A stretch of DNA of 52,706 bases from an uncultured Oscillospiraceae bacterium (GTDB lineage Bacteria; Bacillota; Clostridia; Oscillospirales; Oscillospiraceae), in assembly GCA_910583885.1 (NCBI GenBank), contig CAJUAC010000014.1, positions 1 to 52,706 on the forward strand, read 5' to 3'. Of the stretch, positions 49,721 to 52,706 are shown one piece after another (positions within the stretch are counted from its first letter, which is position 1; each line of letters starts with the position of its first letter). The position numbers and the translations under genes were made by a program. The notes beneath the pieces are model-generated. The model was not told where the DNA came from and searched no databases. It saw only the letters and a program-made list of their open reading frames with translations.

Positions 49721-49749
49721 ATTATAGATAGAATATATCATAAAATCAA
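49721..49749 (-). promoter_or_regulatory. Sigma-A promoter of the C_GCAxxG_C_C/TDT operon
   Basis: On the minus strand TTGATT (49749-49744) and TATAAT (49726-49721) are 17 bases apart, 45 bases upstream of the gene. Flanking TGATAT/ATATCA half-sites enclose the -10 region. Confidence 0.75.
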
Positions 49750-49853
49750 ATTGTGTTTATCGATGGATAGAGATCGTTACTGCGGTGTTTCTCAATAGGT
49801 TGCCGCCCAAGGCTCCGGAGGCCGGCCAAAAGCTGGACAGTTTGAAAAAAGTA

Positions 49854-49882
49854 TTGAAATTACGGGAATAATGGGGTATACT
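49854..49882 (+). promoter_or_regulatory. Sigma-A promoter of the DUF1858 gene
   Basis: TTGAAA (49854-49859) and TATACT (49877-49882) are 17 bases apart, 55 bases before the start codon. Confidence 0.75.
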
Positions 49883-49936
49883 ATTTCCGCTGGATAGAAC
49901 CCATCAAGAAAAATAGACTTTGGAGGAATCGGTTTC

Positions 49937-50137
49937 ATGGCTACTATTACAAAAGATACCATCATCGGTGATATTCTGGATATGGCACCCCAGACTGCAC
50001 CGATCTTCCTGTCCATCGGGATGCATTGCCTGGGCTGCCCCAGCAGCCGGGGCGAGACGGTGGAGCAGGCCTGTGCTGTCCATGGCGTAGATGTGGAGAA
50101 GCTTCTGGAGGCCGTTAACGCCGAGGCCAACAAGTAG
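49937..50137 (+). CDS. DUF1858 domain-containing redox disulfide protein
   Basis: The 66-residue protein is a stand-alone DUF1858 domain. It reads ITKDTIIGDILDMAPQTAPI and then a C-x2-C pair (Cys31, Cys34) in MHCLGCPSS, followed by TVEQACAVHGVD. The family includes a disulfide protein associated with the hybrid cluster protein, and the pair may form a redox or sulfur-carrying site. The gene has its own promoter and terminator and is divergent from the C_GCAxxG_C_C gene. Confidence 0.92.
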   Translation: MATITKDTIIGDILDMAPQTAPIFLSIGMHCLGCPSSRGETVEQACAVHGVDVEKLLEAVNAEANK

Positions 50138-50151
50138 ACGCATCTGGCTGG

Positions 50152-50190
50152 CAGGGGTCCATAGATTGCCTATGGGCCCCTGTTGCTTTT
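50152..50190 (+). terminator. Terminator after the DUF1858 gene
   Basis: CAGGGGTCCATAG pairs with CTATGGGCCCCTG (13 bp, one G-U) around a 5-base loop, followed by TTGCTTTT. Confidence 0.88.
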
Positions 50191-50217
50191 CAATTTGGAG
50201 AAAAAGGGGGAGGGGCT

Positions 50218-50931
50218 GTGCCGGAAAAATTAGAGTTGGGCCCACGCTTGCGTGCTGTCGCCGCGCAGGTGCCCGCACACTGCAAATGCCTGGCTGATAT
50301 TGGGACAGATCATGGGTATATCCCGGTTTGGTTATTGCAGGCGGGGGTGATTGAGCAGGCTATTGCCGCCGACGTGGGGGCTGCACCCCTGGATCATGCC
50401 CGGCGTACTGCCAGGCAGTACGGGGTGTCAGAGCGACTCAGCTTCCGCCTGGGGGACGGGCTGGCCGTCTTAGCACCTGGGGAGGCGGATGTCATCGTCA
50501 TTGCCGGGATGGGCGGTGATACCATCGCGGAGATTCTGGCTGCCGCACCCTGGAGCCTGGATGGGCCGTTGCTGCTGCTCCAACCCATGAGCAAAGCGGA
50601 TTCGCTGCGTCGCTGGCTGCCTGCAAACGGATATGCTGTGTGCAGGGAAGAACTGGTGCAGGACAAGGGGGTGCTTTACCCTATTTTGACTGTCAGGGGA
50701 GGGGAGATGGCACTGGCGGATGAGGTGCAGGTCCAGGGCGGGTTCCTGCTGGCGCAAGACCCGCTGTGGGGAGTGTATCTCAATAGCCGTCTGCTGCGCC
50801 TGCGGCGGGCAGCAGCGGGGTTAGCCCAGGCCAAGGATCCGGCTGTGGCCGCCAGACGGGAACAGCTCCTACAGGTAATCGACGCATTGGAGAAAAAGAA
50901 AGGGGAGTGGGAACGTGCCAACCATACATGA
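50218..50931 (+). CDS. trmK: tRNA (adenine(22)-N1)-methyltransferase TrmK
   Basis: TrmK methylates N1 of A22 in tRNA with S-adenosylmethionine. The 237-residue protein shows the SAM-binding start CLADIGTDHGYIPVWLLQ near residue 22, AIAADVGAAPLDHARR near residue 44, and the family motif VIAGMGGDTIAEIL near residue 93. The start is GTG after a GGGGGAGGGG site. The stop overlaps the next gene by 17 bases, matching the trmK-nif3 (yqfN-yqfO) pair in B. subtilis. Confidence 0.94.
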   Translation: MPEKLELGPRLRAVAAQVPAHCKCLADIGTDHGYIPVWLLQAGVIEQAIAADVGAAPLDHARRTARQYGVSERLSFRLGDGLAVLAPGEADVIVIAGMGGDTIAEILAAAPWSLDGPLLLLQPMSKADSLRRWLPANGYAVCREELVQDKGVLYPILTVRGGEMALADEVQVQGGFLLAQDPLWGVYLNSRLLRLRRAAAGLAQAKDPAVAARREQLLQVIDALEKKKGEWERANHT

Positions 50932-51700
50932 GGTGGAGAATGCCCTCTATGCCTTGGCCCCGCGGGAACTGGCCCAGAGCTGGGACAACGTGGGCCTGCT
51001 GGTGGGCTCACCGGTGCAAAAGGTGCGGCGGGTACTGACAGCGCTGGACATCACAGCGGCTGTGGTGGATGAGGCAGCGCGGCTGGGGGCGGAGCTGATT
51101 GTGGCCCACCATCCAGTGATGAACTGTAATTGGCACCCTGTCCAGGCCCTTCGGGATGACAATCCTCAGGGTCAGATATTGTTTCGGCTGGTCAAGGGTG
51201 GCATAGGCGCCATCTGTATGCATACCAACTTGGATGCCGCCAAAGGCGGTGTCAATGACGCCTTGGCTGAGGCTATCGGGCTGGAGGAAGTGTCCTGTGT
51301 GGAAGAGAATGGTATTGAGCGTGTTGGGAACCTTCCCCAAACGGTGACTCTGTTGGACTTTTTGGCACGTGTGCAGGAAGGGCTACATCCTAACGGCATC
51401 CGGTATGTGGATTCTGGTAAGCCAATCTGCCGGGTAGCCGTGGGCGGAGGGGCCTGCGGTAGTTTCTTCACAAGGGCGGTGGCATTAGGCTGTGATGCCC
51501 TTGTCACCGCTGACGTAAAATATGACCAGTTCCTGGATGCCAAGGCGTTGGGGTTAAGCCTTATCGACGCAGGCCATTTCCCAACAGAGGATGTTGTATG
51601 CCCAGTGCTGGTCAGGTATCTAGAGGAGTACTTTCCAGATCTGAAGGTATATAGATCCGAGGTCCACCGAGAGGTGGTCCAGTATTTTCCCACCATGTGA
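50915..51700 (+). CDS. Nif3-like dinuclear metal centre hexameric protein
   Basis: The 261-residue protein is a Nif3/YqfO family member. It has the start ALAPRELAQSWDNVGLLVG, metal ligands in VAHHPVM near residue 66 and HTNLDAAKGGVND near residue 101, and the late AGHFPTED near residue 221. It lacks the extra central domain that lengthens B. subtilis YqfO to about 370 residues. A role as GTP cyclohydrolase-like hydrolase has been proposed for the family but is unsettled. The start is GTG within trmK. Confidence 0.93.
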   Translation: MPTIHEVENALYALAPRELAQSWDNVGLLVGSPVQKVRRVLTALDITAAVVDEAARLGAELIVAHHPVMNCNWHPVQALRDDNPQGQILFRLVKGGIGAICMHTNLDAAKGGVNDALAEAIGLEEVSCVEENGIERVGNLPQTVTLLDFLARVQEGLHPNGIRYVDSGKPICRVAVGGGACGSFFTRAVALGCDALVTADVKYDQFLDAKALGLSLIDAGHFPTEDVVCPVLVRYLEEYFPDLKVYRSEVHREVVQYFPTM

Positions 51701-51715
51701 TTAGGAGGGGATACA

Positions 51716-52387
51716 ATGCACTATGTCATGGCAGATCTTCATGGTGAGACAGCCCGGTACCATGACATCCTGGAACAAACTGGTTTTTCCAGCGGGGATC
51801 AGCTTATTGTCCTGGGAGACGTTGTAGATCGGGGTGGGATGGGAGGCGTGGACATCCTTCTGGATCTCATGGAACGGCCCAATGCAGTCCTGCTGTTGGG
51901 TAATCATGAGTCCATGTGCCTGAAGGCCATGGATCAGCCAGATAATGACAAGGCTGTTGGGCACTGGCTGCGCAATGGCGGCCAAGTAACATATAGCGCG
52001 CTCCAATCTTTAGGAGAGGCGGAGCGGACATGCGTGCTGGATTATCTGCGTACACTGCCAGACCATCTGGAAGTGACTGCCGGTGGCCGGCGGTTTTATC
52101 TGGTTCACGCTTTCCCAGCAGAGAGCACCTATAACCGGGTCTGGGCCCGGCCTGGGCCAGAGGCTGTCAGCCCATTTTCAGATGGTACACTGATTGTTGC
52201 TGGACATACCCCGGTATGTGAGTTGTATAGGCCAAGCGGAGAGCCTGCCTGGGAGTTGGAGGATGGACACCTGCGCATTTTCCGTGGTCACGGCTACTTT
52301 GATGTGGACTGTGCCTGCGGCTACCCAATCCCGCAACGCCGCCTGGCCTGCCTCCGTCTGGAGGATCTGGCGGAATTCTATGCATAG
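51716..52387 (+). CDS. PPP-type metallophosphoesterase (serine/threonine phosphatase-like)
   Basis: The 223-residue protein has the PPP phosphatase signature blocks: ADLHGE near residue 6, LGDVVDRGG near residue 33, LGNHE near residue 60, and AGHTP near residue 161. The first block has Ala-Asp where Gly-Asp is usual. It may dephosphorylate proteins or small molecules such as diadenosine tetraphosphate. It lies 15 bases after nif3 with a TAGGAGGGG site, and it ends the operon with a terminator 13 bases after its stop. Confidence 0.9.
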   Translation: MHYVMADLHGETARYHDILEQTGFSSGDQLIVLGDVVDRGGMGGVDILLDLMERPNAVLLLGNHESMCLKAMDQPDNDKAVGHWLRNGGQVTYSALQSLGEAERTCVLDYLRTLPDHLEVTAGGRRFYLVHAFPAESTYNRVWARPGPEAVSPFSDGTLIVAGHTPVCELYRPSGEPAWELEDGHLRIFRGHGYFDVDCACGYPIPQRRLACLRLEDLAEFYA

Positions 52388-52399
52388 GTCTAATTCGAG

Positions 52400-52437
52400 G
52401 GCATCAAACACTATGGGTGTGTTTGATGCCATTTTTT
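52400..52437 (+). terminator. Terminator after the PPP phosphatase gene
   Basis: GGCATCAAACAC pairs with GTGTTTGATGCC (12 bp) around a 7-base loop, followed by ATTTTTT. Confidence 0.92.
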
Positions 52438-52520
52438 ATAGGATGAACTCTTTATTCATGATGGACAATAAAATTAAACAAAAATTTTGTTTTGCTTAAT
52501 ATAAAGTTCGAGTACTATTC

Positions 52521-52559
52521 AAAAGCCCCCGCAGAGGAACAAACTGTCCTTTGCGGGGG
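52521..52559 (-). terminator. Terminator of the gene entering from the right edge
   Basis: CCCCCGCA and TGCGGGGG pair, with an inner AGGA/TCCT region. On the minus strand TTTT follows. It lies 20 bases beyond the stop codon of the partial gene. Confidence 0.8.
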
Positions 52560-52578
52560 AGATGATTTGTGGAACTAT

Positions 52579-52706
52579 TTAGCGGTCAAAAGAGGGATTG
52601 ACAAAGTATACATTTTTCTCACCCAAACGGTCTTTGGCAAGACGTAATCCTTCGCCAATACAATCAACATGAAGTTGGCCAGAAAAGAGCCGCCAACACT
52701 CTTTTT
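52579..52706 (-). CDS. Unrecognised protein, C-terminal 41 residues only
   Basis: A minus-strand frame is open from the window edge to TAA at 52581-52579 and ends LAKDRLGEKNVYFVNPSFDR. The visible part contains CWRLFSGQLHVDCIG. The terminator just past the stop and the protein-like composition support a real gene. Its codons are richer in A and T than those of its neighbours. I cannot name the family from this fragment. Confidence 0.6.
   Translation of the reverse strand, partial: KECWRLFSGQLHVDCIGEGLRLAKDRLGEKNVYFVNPSFDR

Noticed and set aside
49721..49749. Possible PadR-like operator at the C_GCAxxG_C_C promoter
   Set aside because: TGATAT and ATATCA half-sites resemble the PadR dyad arms, but the orientation is inverted and the spacing differs. 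AT-rich promoter composition explains it.
1..52706. CRISPR arrays, tRNA or rRNA genes, transposases, prophage genes
   Set aside because: None were seen. No regularly spaced repeats, no integrase or transposase motifs and no recognisable tRNA cloverleaf were noticed on reading both strands. A covariance-model scan would be needed to exclude small RNAs.

Overview
The window reads as one stretch of chromosome from a spore-forming, moderately high-GC member of the Clostridia. An Oscillospiraceae relative such as Flavonifractor, Lawsonibacter or Intestinimonas is likely, but that placement is inference. The support is a PolC-type replicative polymerase, the rqcP-yabP-yabQ-divIC sporulation/division cluster, a pyrK/pyrD type 1B dihydroorotate dehydrogenase, RbgA, an Lon-ClpX-ClpP-trigger factor block, and strong Shine-Dalgarno sites of the AGGAGG type. 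Most genes are core housekeeping genes. I saw no rRNA, tRNA, CRISPR array, prophage or insertion sequence.

Layout. 1-1.5 kb: end of rpsB, then tsf and a terminator. 1.8-2.5 kb: trmO. 2.6-9.0 kb: a complete UMP-synthesis operon apart from carAB (pyrC-pyrK-pyrD-pyrF-HAD phosphatase-pyrE-pyrB-pyrI) behind a consensus promoter. 9.1-11.8 kb: a SpoIIQ-like M23 membrane protein and, on the minus strand, a Na/phosphate cotransporter. 12.1-13.9 kb: hup, rqcP, yabP and a yabQ-divIC reading frame that is continuous. 14.1-17.6 kb: a chemoreceptor overlapping a flavinylated lipoprotein gene, then a minus-strand DegV protein. 17.7-21.0 kb: a cobalamin riboswitch controlling a corrinoid ABC importer. 21.1-24.4 kb: accessory genes (TIGR04255, DUF362 behind a MerR-type promoter, and a PadR/DUF2812/DUF6440 operon behind tandem operators). 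24.5-28.5 kb: lepB-rbgA-rnhB-yraN-thrC. 28.6-35.9 kb: a phosphoesterase, tig-clpP-clpX-lon-engB. 36-37 kb: two minus-strand genes, a 44-residue lipoprotein and a ferredoxin-nitroreductase. 37.2-48.1 kb: pyrH-frr-uppS-cdsA-GNAT-dxr-rseP-ispG-polC. 48.2-50.1 kb: a TDT transporter with a C_GCAxxG_C_C protein, divergent from a DUF1858 gene. 50.2-52.4 kb: trmK-nif3-PPP phosphatase. The window ends in the 3' part of an unrecognised minus-strand gene in a visibly more AT-rich patch.

The parts most worth a second look are regulatory or architectural. They are the in-frame YabQ-DivIC fusion with a vegetative-type promoter buried in the yabQ end; the twin 7-7-7 operators in front of the PadR operon; the 19-bp-spacer MerR-type promoter in front of DUF362 with no MerR gene nearby; the translationally coupled chemoreceptor and FMN-binding lipoprotein; the nucleotidase-like HAD gene inside the pyr operon; the roughly 36-kb separation of rpsB-tsf from pyrH-frr; and an AT-rich near-perfect palindrome before rseP. 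I did not see a convincing wholly new multi-gene defence or biosynthetic system. All function calls come from reading motifs by eye, without database searches.
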